Source of the DNA: Neobacillus drentensis
GTDB lineage: Bacteria > Bacillota > Bacilli > Bacillales > Cytobacillaceae
NCBI RefSeq assembly: GCF_021560175.1
Contig: NZ_CP091110.1
Span: forward strand, 2,594,001-2,658,000
Length of the DNA stretch: 64,000 bases
Reading direction: 5' to 3'
Below, in pieces: positions 41,489-51,118 of this stretch (the stretch's first letter is position 1; each line of letters starts with the position of its first letter). The notes under the pieces were generated by a model. That model ran no database searches and was not told where the DNA came from. It saw nothing but the letters and a program-made list of their open reading frames with translations. Both the position numbers and the translations under genes were made by a program.

Positions 41489-43288
41489 TTGCAACTTCAG
41501 GTATTGAACAGCCCGTTTACAGAGGAGCAGGTGGAGCTTCTTAACAGACTCCTGCCAACTTTGTCCGAAACACAAAAGGTTTGGCTCAGCGGCTATCTTG
41601 CCGGCTCCCAATTGGGAACCGCACCAGCCCAATTGGCGCAGCTTCCAACCGAAAATTCAAAAATCTCAAAAGAGGTAACGATTCTTTACGGTTCTCAAAC
41701 AGGGAACTCTAAAAGTCTAGCAAAAAAATCAGCACAATCGCTTGAAGCAAACGGCTACCAAGTAACCGTCAGCGCGATGAGCGATTTTAAACCAAACAAT
41801 CTTAAGAAACTGCAAAATCTTTTAATCATTGCGAGTACACATGGAGAAGGGGATCCGCCTGATAACGCGATTAGCTTCCATGAGTTCTTATATAGTAAAA
41901 GAGCACCAAAACTAGAAGACTTACATTTCTCAGTTTTAGCTCTTGGCGACAGCTCTTACGAATTTTTCTGCCAAACAGGAAAAGACTTTGATGCTCGTCT
42001 AGAAGAACTAGGCGGTACACGTCTATACCCACGCTTTGACTGCGATGTTGATTTCGACGAACCAGCTGCAGAATGGCTTGAAGGGGTTCTTGCCAGCTTA
42101 GGCGAGGCCGCAGGCGCAACTCAAGCAACAGCTCAAACGGCAGTAAACCCAGCAATCGAATCGGTTTACTCGAGAACAAATCCGTTTAAAGCAGAAGTTC
42201 TTGAAAATATCAACCTTAACGGCAGAGGCTCAAATAAAGAAACCCATCACCTGGAAATCTCACTTGAAGGTTCTGGCCTTACTTTTGAACCGGGAGATGC
42301 CCTTGGAATTTATCCAGATAACGATCCAGAGTTAGTGGATCTATTAATCAAGGAATTAAATATGAACCCTGATGAAAAAGTAACAGTGAAACAGGGAGAC
42401 GTTCGTACTTTACGAGATGCGCTTGTTTCTCATTATGAAATTAGCGTTCTAACAAAGCCATTTCTTCAAAAAGCTGCAGACCTGACTGGAAATGCAGCGT
42501 TACAGGAGCTTCTTGCACCAGGTAAAGAAGAAGAAGTAAAAGCCTATATTCATGGACGCGATTTAATCGATTTAGTTCGTGACTACGCTCCTTGGAACGT
42601 TACGGCGCAGGAGTTTGTTTCCATATTACGAAAAATTCCAGGCCGTCTTTATTCCATCGCTTCTAGCTTAGCGGCAAACCCTGATGAAGTTCATTTGACA
42701 ATCGGTGCGGTACGCTACGATGCACATGGACGCAGTCGGAATGGTGTATGTTCAACGTTAGTTGCGGACCGGATTAACCCTGGGGATATTCTCAATGTAT
42801 ATGTCCAGCAAAACGAAAACTTTAAACTGCCACAAAACGCAGAAACACCAATCATTATGATTGGCCCTGGTACGGGTGTAGCGCCATTCCGTTCCTTTAT
42901 GCAGGAACGTGAAGAAACGGGCGCAGAAGGAAAAGCATGGATGTTCTTCGGTGATCAACATTACGTGACGGACTTCCTTTACCAAGTTGAATGGCAAAAG
43001 TGGCTAGCAAACGGAACCTTAACAAAAATGGATGTTGCGTTTTCACGAGACACTGACCAAAAGGTATATGTACAGCACCGTATGCTTGAGCACAGCCAGG
43101 AGTTATTCGAATGGCTTCAAGAAGGTGCCGCAGTATACATCTGTGGTGATGAGAAGCACATGGCACATGATGTTCATCAAACACTTATCGATATCATTGA
43201 AAAAGAAGGCAACATGAGCCGAGAGCAAGCAGAAGCTTACCTTGCCGACATGCAGCAACAAAAACGCTACCAGCGGGATGTATATTGA
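41489..43288 (+). CDS. cysJ: Sulfite reductase flavoprotein subunit
   Basis: CysJ passes electrons from NADPH through FAD and FMN to CysI. The 599-residue protein has an N-terminal segment [14 protein letters not shown], a flavodoxin domain ([16 protein letters not shown], about 67-82; [11 protein letters not shown]), an FAD domain (RLYSIASS, about 387-394) and an NADPH domain ([18 protein letters not shown], about 456-473). I start at the TTG at 41489, which gives the usual CysJ N-terminus and lies after GTGAGGTGG. The upstream ATG at 41414 has no ribosome site. cysI follows after 28 bases. Confidence 0.96.
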   Translation: MQLQVLNSPFTEEQVELLNRLLPTLSETQKVWLSGYLAGSQLGTAPAQLAQLPTENSKISKEVTILYGSQTGNSKSLAKKSAQSLEANGYQVTVSAMSDFKPNNLKKLQNLLIIASTHGEGDPPDNAISFHEFLYSKRAPKLEDLHFSVLALGDSSYEFFCQTGKDFDARLEELGGTRLYPRFDCDVDFDEPAAEWLEGVLASLGEAAGATQATAQTAVNPAIESVYSRTNPFKAEVLENINLNGRGSNKETHHLEISLEGSGLTFEPGDALGIYPDNDPELVDLLIKELNMNPDEKVTVKQGDVRTLRDALVSHYEISVLTKPFLQKAADLTGNAALQELLAPGKEEEVKAYIHGRDLIDLVRDYAPWNVTAQEFVSILRKIPGRLYSIASSLAANPDEVHLTIGAVRYDAHGRSRNGVCSTLVADRINPGDILNVYVQQNENFKLPQNAETPIIMIGPGTGVAPFRSFMQEREETGAEGKAWMFFGDQHYVTDFLYQVEWQKWLANGTLTKMDVAFSRDTDQKVYVQHRMLEHSQELFEWLQEGAAVYICGDEKHMAHDVHQTLIDIIEKEGNMSREQAEAYLADMQQQKRYQRDVY

Positions 43289-43316
43289 TTTAAAGGGGAA
43301 GGAGTTTTATTTCAAC

Positions 43317-45035
43317 ATGGTTAATCAACTATTAAAAGCACCAGATGGACCACCTAGTGATGTTGAGGATATAAAAGTACGAAGCAACTATCTGCGCGGT
43401 ACACTGAAAGAAGTAATGCTGGACCGAATGAGTGCCGGTATTCCGGACGACGATAACCGTCTTATGAAGCACCACGGCAGCTATTTGCAGGACGACCGCG
43501 ACCTTCGCAATGAACGCGCTAAGCAAAAGCTTGAACCAGCTTATCAATTCATGCTTCGTGTCCGCCTTCCTGGGGGAGTGGCAGCACCGAACCAGTGGCT
43601 TGTTATGGATGAACTTGCTGACAAATATGGTAACGGCACACTGAAGCTGACCACACGTGAGACATGGCAAATGCACGGAATTCTTAAATGGAATATGAAA
43701 AGCACCATTCAGGAAATTAATGGTGCCCTTATGGACACGATCGCAGCCTGCGGTGATGTAAACCGTAACGTAATGTGTGCTTCGAATCCTTATCAATCTG
43801 AGATTCATGCGGAAGTGTATGAATGGTCTAAAAAATTAAGTGAAGATCTTCTTCCAAAAACAAGAGCCTATTATGAAGTGTGGCTGGATGAAGAAAAAGT
43901 GGCCGGCACGCCTGAATTTGAAGAAGTAGAACCAATGTATGGTCCGACTTACCTGCCACGTAAGTTTAAAATTGGTATCGCTGTTCCGCCGTCCAATGAC
44001 ATTGATGTCTTTTCACAAGATCTTGCTTTCATTGCGATTGTCGAAGAGGGCAAACTAATCGGCTTTAACGTGGGGATTGGCGGAGGAATGGGTATGACAC
44101 ACGGTGATACCGCGACCTATCCGCAACTTGCAAAAATAATCGGCTTCGTTAAACCGCACCAACTTTATGAAGTAGCGGAAAAAACGATTACGATCCAACG
44201 CGATTACGGAAATCGTTCCGTTCGTAAAAATGCCCGCTTTAAGTATACAGTTGACAGACTTGGTTTGGAAAATGTCAAGGTTGAGCTTGAAAACCGCTTA
44301 GGATGGAGCCTCGATGAAGCGAAGCCCTTCCAATTTGACTCGAATGGCGATCGCTATGGATGGGTTAAAGGGGTTCAAGGTAAATGGAATTTTACCTTAT
44401 TTATCGAAAACGGCCGTGTGGCGGACTACCCAGATTATCAATTAAAGACGGGCTTACGCGAAATTGCTAAAGTCCATACGGGTGATTTCCACTTAACCGG
44501 TAATCAGAACGTAATTATTGCCAATGTTTCTAGCCAGAAAAAGAAGAAAATCGATGATTTGATTGAAAAATATGGTTTAACAGACGGCAAGCATTATTCT
44601 GCTTTACGCCGCAGTTCAATGGCTTGTGTTGCTCTACCTACATGCGGATTAGCGATGGCAGAAGCAGAGCGCTATTTACCATCTCTAATCACAAAAATTG
44701 AGGATATCGTTGATGAATCAGGTTTACGTGATAAGGAAATTACCATCAGGATGACAGGCTGTCCGAATGGTTGTGCCAGACACGCACTTGGGGAAATTGG
44801 CTTTATCGGTAAAGCGGTAGGTAAATACAATATGTATCTTGGCGCAGCACATGATGGCAGCCGGTTAAGCAAAATGTACCGTGAAAATATCGGTGAAGAA
44901 GAGATTTTGAAAGAGTTGCGCGTGATTCTTCCACGCTATGCGAAAGAAAGATTGGAAGGCGAGCACTTTGGTGATTTCGTCATCCGTGCTGAAATCGTAA
45001 AAGCAACCACTGATGGTACCAATTTTCACGAATAA
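43317..45035 (+). CDS. cysI: Sulfite reductase hemoprotein subunit
   Basis: CysI reduces sulfite to sulfide at a siroheme-4Fe-4S centre. The 572-residue protein has the two ferredoxin-like repeats and the four cluster cysteines in [16 protein letters not shown] and [15 protein letters not shown] near residues 440-490. The start is the ATG at 43317 with AAGGGGAAGGAG upstream. A strong terminator closes the sulfur region. The subunit needs siroheme, made by sumT and sirB upstream plus a missing dehydrogenase. Confidence 0.97.
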   Translation: MVNQLLKAPDGPPSDVEDIKVRSNYLRGTLKEVMLDRMSAGIPDDDNRLMKHHGSYLQDDRDLRNERAKQKLEPAYQFMLRVRLPGGVAAPNQWLVMDELADKYGNGTLKLTTRETWQMHGILKWNMKSTIQEINGALMDTIAACGDVNRNVMCASNPYQSEIHAEVYEWSKKLSEDLLPKTRAYYEVWLDEEKVAGTPEFEEVEPMYGPTYLPRKFKIGIAVPPSNDIDVFSQDLAFIAIVEEGKLIGFNVGIGGGMGMTHGDTATYPQLAKIIGFVKPHQLYEVAEKTITIQRDYGNRSVRKNARFKYTVDRLGLENVKVELENRLGWSLDEAKPFQFDSNGDRYGWVKGVQGKWNFTLFIENGRVADYPDYQLKTGLREIAKVHTGDFHLTGNQNVIIANVSSQKKKKIDDLIEKYGLTDGKHYSALRRSSMACVALPTCGLAMAEAERYLPSLITKIEDIVDESGLRDKEITIRMTGCPNGCARHALGEIGFIGKAVGKYNMYLGAAHDGSRLSKMYRENIGEEEILKELRVILPRYAKERLEGEHFGDFVIRAEIVKATTDGTNFHE

Positions 45036-45065
45036 AGTGGATACAGATCGAGAGGCAGCTTATTT

Positions 45066-45102
45066 AAAATGGCTTAGTTCATATGAACTAAGCCATTTTT
45101 TT
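45066..45102 (+). terminator. Terminator of cysJI
   Basis: AAAATGGCTTAGTTC pairs perfectly with GAACTAAGCCATTTT around ATAT, followed by T. Confidence 0.95.
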
Positions 45103-45160
45103 ATGTTCTAGAAAAATTATAGATTTACCACTTGTGGATAACTTTTTACATGTTTGATAC

Positions 45161-45280
45161 GTCCAGCTCCAGCGCCTAGCCCCTCGAGGTCATAAGCCAA
45201 TCCGTCCAAAAGGTTAAAGAGCAACCTTTCGGCAGGCTTGTCTTATGCTTGTCGGGGCTAACCAATGCGCTTACGCTTTT
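45161..45280. repeat. Dispersed GTCCAGCTCCAGCGCC element
   Basis: This 120-bp element runs from GTCCAGCTCCAGCGCC to GCGCTTACGC and contains an internal inverted repeat (AAGGTTAAAGAGCAACCTT and the AAGCC...GGCTT ends). I recall closely similar intergenic repeats in many Bacillus-group genomes. It overlaps the last codons and the stop of the NapH-like gene, supplying its KRKRIG terminus. Confidence 0.65.
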
Positions 45281-46004
45281 GTTCCTTTACAATATAAGTA
45301 ATTGCTTTTTTAGGACAGTGATCAATGCATGACCCGCATAAAATACACTCATTGTCATCCATGGCTTCTTTTTTAACTTTGTCTGATACATTAAGACTCA
45401 TAGGGCAGGACCTATTGCACAAATGACAGTTTATACATGCAGCCCTATCTGCCTGTAACCTGACTCGTTTAATATGAAGCAGATTCCCGATTTTAGTTCC
45501 TATTACCATAAACGGAGCCATCCAGCAAAAATAGTGGCAAAAGATCCTTTTACCAAACACAACAGCTGGAATGAAAATGAGCAAAACTACCCCATAATAA
45601 ATGATATAATCATATACATTTGCTATCGATATTCCATTAGTAGTTTGATAGAAAAAATTTAGGGATATTTCGTGCTTTCTACCTATAAAACAAAATATAA
45701 TACTACTTACCCATATCAACCAAAAGACATATTTTATATTATTTTTCCATCCCTGGCTGGGTTTTTTATCATTTATAATCGCAGCACATTCCTGAATTCC
45801 TCCTGCAGGACAGAGGTATCCACAAAATAATCTTCCTAAAAAAACTGAACTTACGAGCAATGCGAGAAAAACAATGAAGCTTCCGGTCATAATCCCGTCT
45901 CTTGCACCTAAAATAATTAATTGTGGTGAAAGATAATAGATGGTTATCGGGAATAGCAACATAGAGACGAGTAAGAGTAATTTTCTACTTTTTTGCCTTT
46001 TCAT
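45258..46004 (-). CDS. NapH/RdxA-like membrane 4Fe-4S protein
   Basis: The 248-residue protein has about four transmembrane helices, the membrane-bound cysteine motifs GRLFCGYLCPAGG (about 57-69) and RIFCHYFCWMAP (about 152-163), and two C-terminal ferredoxin motifs CINCHLCNRSCP and CILCGSCIDHCP. Such proteins pass electrons across or along the membrane to or from quinones. The partner is unknown. The gene follows a small membrane-protein gene on the same strand, probably as an operon. Its C-terminus is encoded by a dispersed repeat. Confidence 0.88.
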   Translation of the reverse strand: MKRQKSRKLLLLVSMLLFPITIYYLSPQLIILGARDGIMTGSFIVFLALLVSSVFLGRLFCGYLCPAGGIQECAAIINDKKPSQGWKNNIKYVFWLIWVSSIIFCFIGRKHEISLNFFYQTTNGISIANVYDYIIYYGVVLLIFIPAVVFGKRIFCHYFCWMAPFMVIGTKIGNLLHIKRVRLQADRAACINCHLCNRSCPMSLNVSDKVKKEAMDDNECILCGSCIDHCPKKAITYIVKEQKRKRIG

Positions 46005-46065
46005 CCTTGCGCCCCCTTAACATAACTAATGTGTTGTGAAAGGATTCACAAACCTAAAGAAGCCT

Positions 46066-46542
46066 TTATTTAACCATAGTTGCTTTTAAATGCTGAATGT
46101 GGATTCCGATATGTCCAATCCCAATGATGACCGCGGATGCAATTAACCAAATCACTTTTCCATAAATGCCTAAGAGCAAAAAGGCCATCACAGGGAGACT
46201 TGCACCAGGCACAGGAATTCCATAAAAACTTCGGTAAAAATTTTCTTCCGTATGCTCACCAATAAAATATCTAATCCAACTAATCTCATATAGAATCATT
46301 AAAGCAACTGATGCTAGTAACCAAGAACTCCATGCTGAGAATGGAGCAGGGTTAAAATCGCTAAAAATTAGGATGCTGCACGTACAGCATATTTGTCCAA
46401 CACGTTCAAAAAATAATAATAGTTTGTTTTCTTCTGTAGGGTTATAATCAATTGGCTTATGCTTACTCCATATAGTGTTGGGAACCCATAACATCAATAA
46501 ATAGATCAGACCTATATAGGAAAAACCTAAATGACCGACCAT
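46066..46542 (-). CDS. Membrane protein of unknown function, about five TM helices
   Basis: The 158-residue protein has hydrophobic segments near residues 5-22, 42-60, 67-88, 108-125 and 127-148, and a cysteine pair (QICCTCSIL) in the second. I use the ATG at 46542, preceded by GGGGGGAT. A longer reading to 46590 lacks a ribosome site. The gap to the NapH-like gene is 61 bases on the same strand, so a joint role in a membrane redox process is possible. I do not recognise the family. Confidence 0.65.
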   Translation of the reverse strand: MVGHLGFSYIGLIYLLMLWVPNTIWSKHKPIDYNPTEENKLLLFFERVGQICCTCSILIFSDFNPAPFSAWSSWLLASVALMILYEISWIRYFIGEHTEENFYRSFYGIPVPGASLPVMAFLLLGIYGKVIWLIASAVIIGIGHIGIHIQHLKATMVK

Positions 46543-46860
46543 ATTATCCCCCCTAATAAGATTCAACATATCCCATAGCTTATGTCTCATTTCCTATTAT
46601 TCCTTATTTTACCATCAATTAAATAAATAGAAGTGACCGAAAAAAGAAAACATTGTGAATTTTTCTGCAGCGAAACTACCGTTATTTAGGTACAGACTAA
46701 CCATTTGGAAGTTCTGTCCATTTGCCTTTTTGTTTATCCCAAAAAATGATATTGCTGTACAGAAACCACTAAAGGTGTAAAAATAAAATATGATTTGAAT
46801 CTATGGTTATGGTTATATAAATACTAAGACATCAATGGATTTTACATAGGGGGGTTGAAA
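46543..46860. other. Divergent intergenic region, no gene seen
   Basis: This 318-bp AT-rich region separates the membrane-protein gene from the SGNH hydrolase. I see TATAAA at about 46816 with TTGAAT about 15 bp upstream as a poor promoter candidate for the hydrolase, and no ORF or hairpin worth naming. Confidence 0.4.
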
Positions 46861-47676
46861 TTGCGTAAAGGAATTATATGGAAGCTATCGTTATTGTTTT
46901 TGTTAATCGTATCAGGTGTCGCTGCCTTCACAATTGTTCAAACATCAGAAGAGCCACCCAAGCGTGCTATGGCCCAGCAAAATGGCAAGCCAGTCACGAT
47001 CTATCTTGCCGGGGATTCCACTGTTTCCAATTATCCAAAATCACTTTACCCGCGGGCAGGCTGGGGGGAAGTGCTGCCATCCATACTAGATTCAAAAGTG
47101 ACGATTCGGAATTATGCAAAGCGCGGGAGAAGTACGAAAAGTTTTATTTATGAAGGAAGGTTAAAATTGATTTTGAATCAAATCCAAAAGGGTGACTATC
47201 TCTTCATTCAGTTTGGACATAATGATGAGAAATTCAGCTTTAAAAGACTTTATACCGATCCAAACACAACCTATAAGACTTACTTAAAAAAGTATATTGA
47301 GGGCGCTAGGAGTAAAGGGGCAATTCCAATACTTGTGACACCCGTGCAAAGATATAGGTTTTCTAGCGATGGCCAGGCAATGGAAACACACGGCCGATAT
47401 CCAGCGGCGATGAAAGCTCTGGCTAGGGAAGAAAATGTCCCTGTTATTGATTTAGCGGCAAAGAGTAAAAAATTATATCAACAGCTAGGACCCGCTAAAA
47501 CGAAAAATTTATTTTTATGGTTGAAAGCAGGCGAGTACCCAAACTACCCGGATGGAGTAATGGACAGTACCCATTTTCAAGTCTATGGAGCACGGCAAAT
47601 GGCCCAATTGCTTGTTGAGGGAATAACTGAGCAAAACCTGCCGCTAAAAATACATGTCTTACCAAAATACCGTTAG
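46861..47676 (+). CDS. SGNH hydrolase, rhamnogalacturonan acetylesterase-like
   Basis: The 271-residue protein has an N-terminal membrane anchor or signal (about residues 4-25) and the SGNH blocks: GDSTVSNYP (about 52-60, nucleophile Ser), GWGEVL, FGHNDEK (about 120) and the catalytic DSTHFQVYGA near residue 236. The order fits the rhamnogalacturonan/xylan acetylesterase group that deacetylates polysaccharides outside the cell. The start is TTG at 46861 or 46855 after AGGGGGG; the second TTG has the better spacing. Confidence 0.88.
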   Translation: MRKGIIWKLSLLFLLIVSGVAAFTIVQTSEEPPKRAMAQQNGKPVTIYLAGDSTVSNYPKSLYPRAGWGEVLPSILDSKVTIRNYAKRGRSTKSFIYEGRLKLILNQIQKGDYLFIQFGHNDEKFSFKRLYTDPNTTYKTYLKKYIEGARSKGAIPILVTPVQRYRFSSDGQAMETHGRYPAAMKALAREENVPVIDLAAKSKKLYQQLGPAKTKNLFLWLKAGEYPNYPDGVMDSTHFQVYGARQMAQLLVEGITEQNLPLKIHVLPKYR

Positions 47677-47684
47677 TAAATGCA

Positions 47685-47734
47685 AAAAAGAAGGTGTCCC
47701 ATAAGAATAACTTTTGGGGCACCTTCTTTTTTTG
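47685..47734 (+). terminator. Terminator of the SGNH hydrolase gene
   Basis: AAAAAAGAAGGTG and CACCTTCTTTTTTT are the outer stem, with CCCATAAG...CTTTTGGGG extending it, followed by T. Confidence 0.88.
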
Positions 47735-47750
47735 TACATTTAACTAGTCT

Positions 47751-47879
47751 GTTGATTTACGCTCCAGACGCTTCGCTTTCCGCGGGCGGAACGGGGAGCC
47801 TCCTCGTCGCTTCGCTCCTACGGGGTCTCCCCTGCCCCGTACTCCCGCAGGAGTCTTCGCGTCTTCCGCTCCAATCAAC
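47751..47879 (+). repeat. GTTGATT...AATCAAC dispersed repeat, 129 bp
   Basis: The element starts GTTGATTTACGCTCCAG and ends CCGCTCCAATCAAC. The interior is GC-rich with paired blocks GGGGAGCCTCCTCG and GGGGTCTCCCCTG and an inverse pair GCGGGCGG/CCCGCAGGAG. It is the same family as 15314, 50835 and 58604 and in the same orientation. It lies between convergent genes. Confidence 0.8.
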
Positions 47880-47938
47880 AGAGTGTGCAAAAATTATTCA
47901 TCAACCACCGTTTGGGTCAGCCTCTTTATTACCGGACA

Positions 47939-48934
47939 TTAGCTTAGTTTAACAATCGTTCTTCCTCTTGCCTGCGCTTTTAATAGTGTAGGAAGGACTT
48001 CAGGCAGTTGTTCAAGCGTGACTTCGTCTTGGATGAGTTCTTCCAAATTGGCTGGTTTGAAATCGGAGGCGAGCCGATTCCAGATTTTTAAGCGAGCTTC
48101 CATCGGACAATAAACAGAGTCAATCCCCAGTAAATTAACGCCTCTAAGAATGAATGGAAACACGGAGGTGGGCAATTTTGTTCCGGCTGTTAAGCCGCTA
48201 GCCGCAACTGAACCGCCGTATTGAATTTGGCTTAATAATGAAGCGAGTGGTTCTCCACCCACCGGATCCACAGCGGCGAACCATTTTTGCTTGCCTAAGG
48301 CTCTTATTTTTCCATCATAAACTTCTTCACGGGGTAATACCGCTGCTGCACCGAGCTTTTTCAAGTAGTCATGCTCGGATTCTTTACCCGTACTTGCCTC
48401 CACTTGGTAGCCACGCTTAGCAAGAATGGAGACAGCAAAACTTCCGACCCCGCCCGTCGCACCGGTAACGAGAACCTTACCTTTTTCTGGTGTAACGCTA
48501 TTCTCTTCTAAACGCTGTACCGAAAGGGCAGCAGTAAAACCGGCTGTACCAATGACCATTGCTTCTTTTAAAGTTAGTCCATCAGGGAGCGGAACAATCC
48601 ATTTAGCGGGAATTCGGGCATACTCACTGTATCCTCCAAAATGGGAGACACCGATTTCATAGCTCGTGGCAATGACTTCATCGCCTTCTTGGAAACGAGC
48701 GTCTCTAGACGAAACGACTACACCGGCTAAATCGATACCCGGTATGAATGGATAGCGTGTGACAATATTTCCAGTCGGAATACTCGCCAAACTATCTTTA
48801 TAATTGACGCTCGAATAGTGGACTTTGATCAGGACTTCTCCTTCCGGAAGATCAGTTAATGTTCGTGTTTGTACTTCAACAGAAAACTGCTCGTCCTGCT
48901 TATCAACAATCAAGGCTTTAAACGTTTGCGACAT
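47939..48934 (-). CDS. YhdH/YhfP-type quinone oxidoreductase (acrylyl-CoA reductase-like)
   Basis: The 331-residue medium-chain dehydrogenase/reductase has the GroES-like N-terminal part with VHYSSVNYKDSLA (about residues 38-50), FIPGIDLAGVV and the NADPH-binding VLVTGATGGVGSFAVSILAKRGY (about 149-171). It has no zinc cysteines. YhdH-type enzymes reduce acrylyl-CoA or related enones with NADPH. I use the ATG at 48934 after GAGGAG. The longer reading to 49072 adds unrelated sequence. Confidence 0.92.
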   Translation of the reverse strand: MSQTFKALIVDKQDEQFSVEVQTRTLTDLPEGEVLIKVHYSSVNYKDSLASIPTGNIVTRYPFIPGIDLAGVVVSSRDARFQEGDEVIATSYEIGVSHFGGYSEYARIPAKWIVPLPDGLTLKEAMVIGTAGFTAALSVQRLEENSVTPEKGKVLVTGATGGVGSFAVSILAKRGYQVEASTGKESEHDYLKKLGAAAVLPREEVYDGKIRALGKQKWFAAVDPVGGEPLASLLSQIQYGGSVAASGLTAGTKLPTSVFPFILRGVNLLGIDSVYCPMEARLKIWNRLASDFKPANLEELIQDEVTLEQLPEVLPTLLKAQARGRTIVKLS

Positions 48935-49287
48935 AGGCTTTAACTCCTCACAATAATTAGACGTAAGATTATCATACAATAAATAGTACCATTTTACCTT
49001 TATGGTACACGTACTAATTGTGAAAATACAAGGAAATCGTCTGTGAGGATAAAAGTCCTGCAAAAGGAACAAAATGAAGTTCTTAGCATATGATATGGAA
49101 AACGGATGAGCCCGCTTTAGAATTTCATGTCACCTTAATTTTTAATAAAAAATCTACTCGTTAAATTAAATTTATATTAATATTCAAAAAACCAGCAATA
49201 TCCTGTATAGTACTTCTGGTTTATTTAGTTCTTTTGGAATATAATTAACTTATAATCTTTTATTGTATTCGGTAGGGAGGTTAACTT
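48935..49287. other. Divergent intergenic region, no gene seen
   Basis: The region is 353 bp and AT-rich, between the oxidoreductase and the DUF2062 gene. ACCAG and CTGGT (about 49190-49222) form a weak stem with T on the minus strand. TATAAT occurs at about 49252 upstream of the DUF2062 gene, without a clear -35. Confidence 0.4.
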
Positions 49288-49851
49288 ATGAGCATAAAAC
49301 ATAAAAAGTATAATTTCTTTCAACGTCTAGGACGTGCTTTTAAGTTAAACATTTTAAAACTTCTCCGTTCTCCTGGAGGGGCAAAGAAAGTATCATTGGG
49401 TTTTGCAATTGGATTCGGACTTGAGATGTTAGTCATTTCGTCTGCCTCCCTCATATATATATTATTCGTACCGATTGTCCGCTTGGCGAAAGGATCGCTT
49501 CCAGCTTCGATTATCGGTAATGTAATTGGAAAACTGACCTTGCTGCCCGTCATTCTATTGCCTTTTGCCAGAAAATTAGGGAAAGTAATCCTTCCAATGA
49601 AGGTGAAAATTGGACACAATGGCTCCTTTTCATTCCAAAAGCTGTTGCATGGTGATTTCCACAGCCTGGTAAGCCTCATTCATGGTGGATTTCACGCTCT
49701 GATTGGAATGACCATTTTTGGTATTATCCTTAGCGTTATTTCATACTTCGTCGTTCATTATTTTTATGAAAAAGAACGAGTCAATCGTTTAAAAAGAAGG
49801 CGCTCTAAAAGTGAAATTCGGATTAAAAGAGTGAATAAAAATTTTATTTGA
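49288..49851 (+). CDS. DUF2062 membrane protein
   Basis: The 187-residue protein has a basic N-terminus (FFQRLGRAFKLNILKLLRSPGGAKKVSLGFAIGFG), followed by three or four transmembrane helices and a very basic tail (KRRRSKSEIRIKR). The SPGGAKKVSLGFAIGFGLEML segment is typical of DUF2062. The function of the family is not established. The gene is monocistronic, with GGGAGG before the ATG. Confidence 0.85.
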   Translation: MSIKHKKYNFFQRLGRAFKLNILKLLRSPGGAKKVSLGFAIGFGLEMLVISSASLIYILFVPIVRLAKGSLPASIIGNVIGKLTLLPVILLPFARKLGKVILPMKVKIGHNGSFSFQKLLHGDFHSLVSLIHGGFHALIGMTIFGIILSVISYFVVHYFYEKERVNRLKRRRSKSEIRIKRVNKNFI

Positions 49852-49876
49852 CCTGTAAACGTTCGCATGAATGTGC

Positions 49877-49911
49877 AAAAAAACGAAGGAGTGATGCTCC
49901 TTCGTTTTTTT
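49877..49911 (+). terminator. Terminator of the DUF2062 gene
   Basis: AACGAAGGAG and CTCCTTCGTT form a 10-bp stem around a short loop, followed by six T. A-rich sequence on the other side lets it serve the convergent gene too. Confidence 0.92.
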
Positions 49912-50728
49912 ATGCGGCTATTTTTCGATATTGATGTTTAAATTGATAAATCATTTGCTCAGAAATGGCGGTATAACCTGCTAAATTTGGATGGACACCA
50001 TCGGCAGATAAATTTTGTAAATGCTCGCCGTTAATCACTTTTGTCGTTTCAATTACTATCGAAGAGGGCAGACGGTTTGCCACTTCATAAATATGGACAT
50101 TCCATTTAGGCAGCAGTTTATCAGCAAGTGCGTACATTTGATTATCCGGAGATAATGGATTATATAATTCTAATAAAACCACCGTAGCATGAGGATTTAG
50201 TTTGGTAACTCGAGATGTAATGTCGGTTAAATTCTTGGTAAAGGTGGCTTGCAGCTCGTCATAGGTTTGAAAGACCGATTGGAGATCTAGTCCTTTGGCC
50301 GCATGAATGATATCATTTCCGCCCACGTTGATCGTAATAATGTCAGCCTGTTTAATTGCGTCATCAAATTGCCCGGTCTGGACAAGCTGGTTTAATTCAC
50401 TACTCGTAATCCCGTTAATGCCTTGGTTATTAAACGCTATTTTTTTATTTGCCTGTTCGCCCAGTGAATTCGAAAATTGCGAAACCAGATCTTTACTTTG
50501 TTCGGCGCCAACGCCACGGATCACCGAGTCACCGATGGCTAGATGATACAAGGTGGCAGCTTTTTTATTTTTAAAATAAGTAAGATAGGAAACTTGATTG
50601 TCAGACTGCCGGGCTTTAACTGTATGTTTTTTCATTTGGTATAGTTGATAGTGTGGATAATAGATCCAGATTGCTGAACCTAGTCCGATAATCAATACGA
50701 AACTGATTAGGTACTTTAAAAACTTCAT
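49910..50728 (-). CDS. SGNH/GDSL-family lipase-esterase
   Basis: The 272-residue protein has one N-terminal membrane segment (about residues 5-24) and the SGNH blocks LAIGDSVIRG (about 63-72, nucleophile Ser), a Gly-Asn block INVGGNDII (about 133-141) and the catalytic LSADGVHPNLAGY (about 241-253). It is anchored or secreted and probably hydrolyses short esters. I start at the ATG at 50728, after AGGGAG. The longer reading to 50800 has no ribosome site. Confidence 0.9.
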   Translation of the reverse strand: MKFLKYLISFVLIIGLGSAIWIYYPHYQLYQMKKHTVKARQSDNQVSYLTYFKNKKAATLYHLAIGDSVIRGVGAEQSKDLVSQFSNSLGEQANKKIAFNNQGINGITSSELNQLVQTGQFDDAIKQADIITINVGGNDIIHAAKGLDLQSVFQTYDELQATFTKNLTDITSRVTKLNPHATVVLLELYNPLSPDNQMYALADKLLPKWNVHIYEVANRLPSSIVIETTKVINGEHLQNLSADGVHPNLAGYTAISEQMIYQFKHQYRKIAA

Positions 50729-50834
50729 TTTATTCACTCCCTGATATTCCATTATAGCAAGGAAAACAACAGAAATATGTAGGAGTTGATTTCCATTCAA
50801 ACTGACACTTTCTTATTTTTAGGCAGTGTTAATT

Positions 50835-51028
50835 GTTGATTTCCGCTCCAGGCGGCTTCGCTTTCCGCGGGCGTGCCGGGGAGCCTCCTCGGCGCAATTG
50901 CGCCTGTGGGGTCTCCCCTGACCCGTACTCCCGCAGGACTTTGAATTTACATCCTTGAATCAGCCCACGCACGAAGGAAATGCGATAGCATTTACGAGGA
51001 GTCTTCGCCGCCTTCCACTCCAATCAAC
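50835..51028 (+). repeat. GTTGATT...AATCAAC dispersed repeat with an extra insert, 194 bp
   Basis: The outer parts match the 133-bp copy at 58604. The right half is split after CCCGCAGGA by about 60 bp (from about 50940 to 51000), after which GGAGTCTTCGCCGCC continues. The element occupies most of the 390-bp gap between the GDSL gene and the convergent MBL gene. Apparent ORFs inside it are repeat translations. Confidence 0.8.
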
Positions 51029-51118
51029 AATAACCTTTTACCAGCCTATTTTTAGATTATCTTTTACGCGAGCTAATGTTGTCAACTTCATGCTGGCTCT
51101 TAGACAAACAGGTCTTCT

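Noticed and set aside
50829-51023. Possible minus-strand gene of 64 residues
   Set aside because: It lies inside the dispersed repeat and is made of repeat-encoded residues. A similar reading occurs in the copy at 58604.
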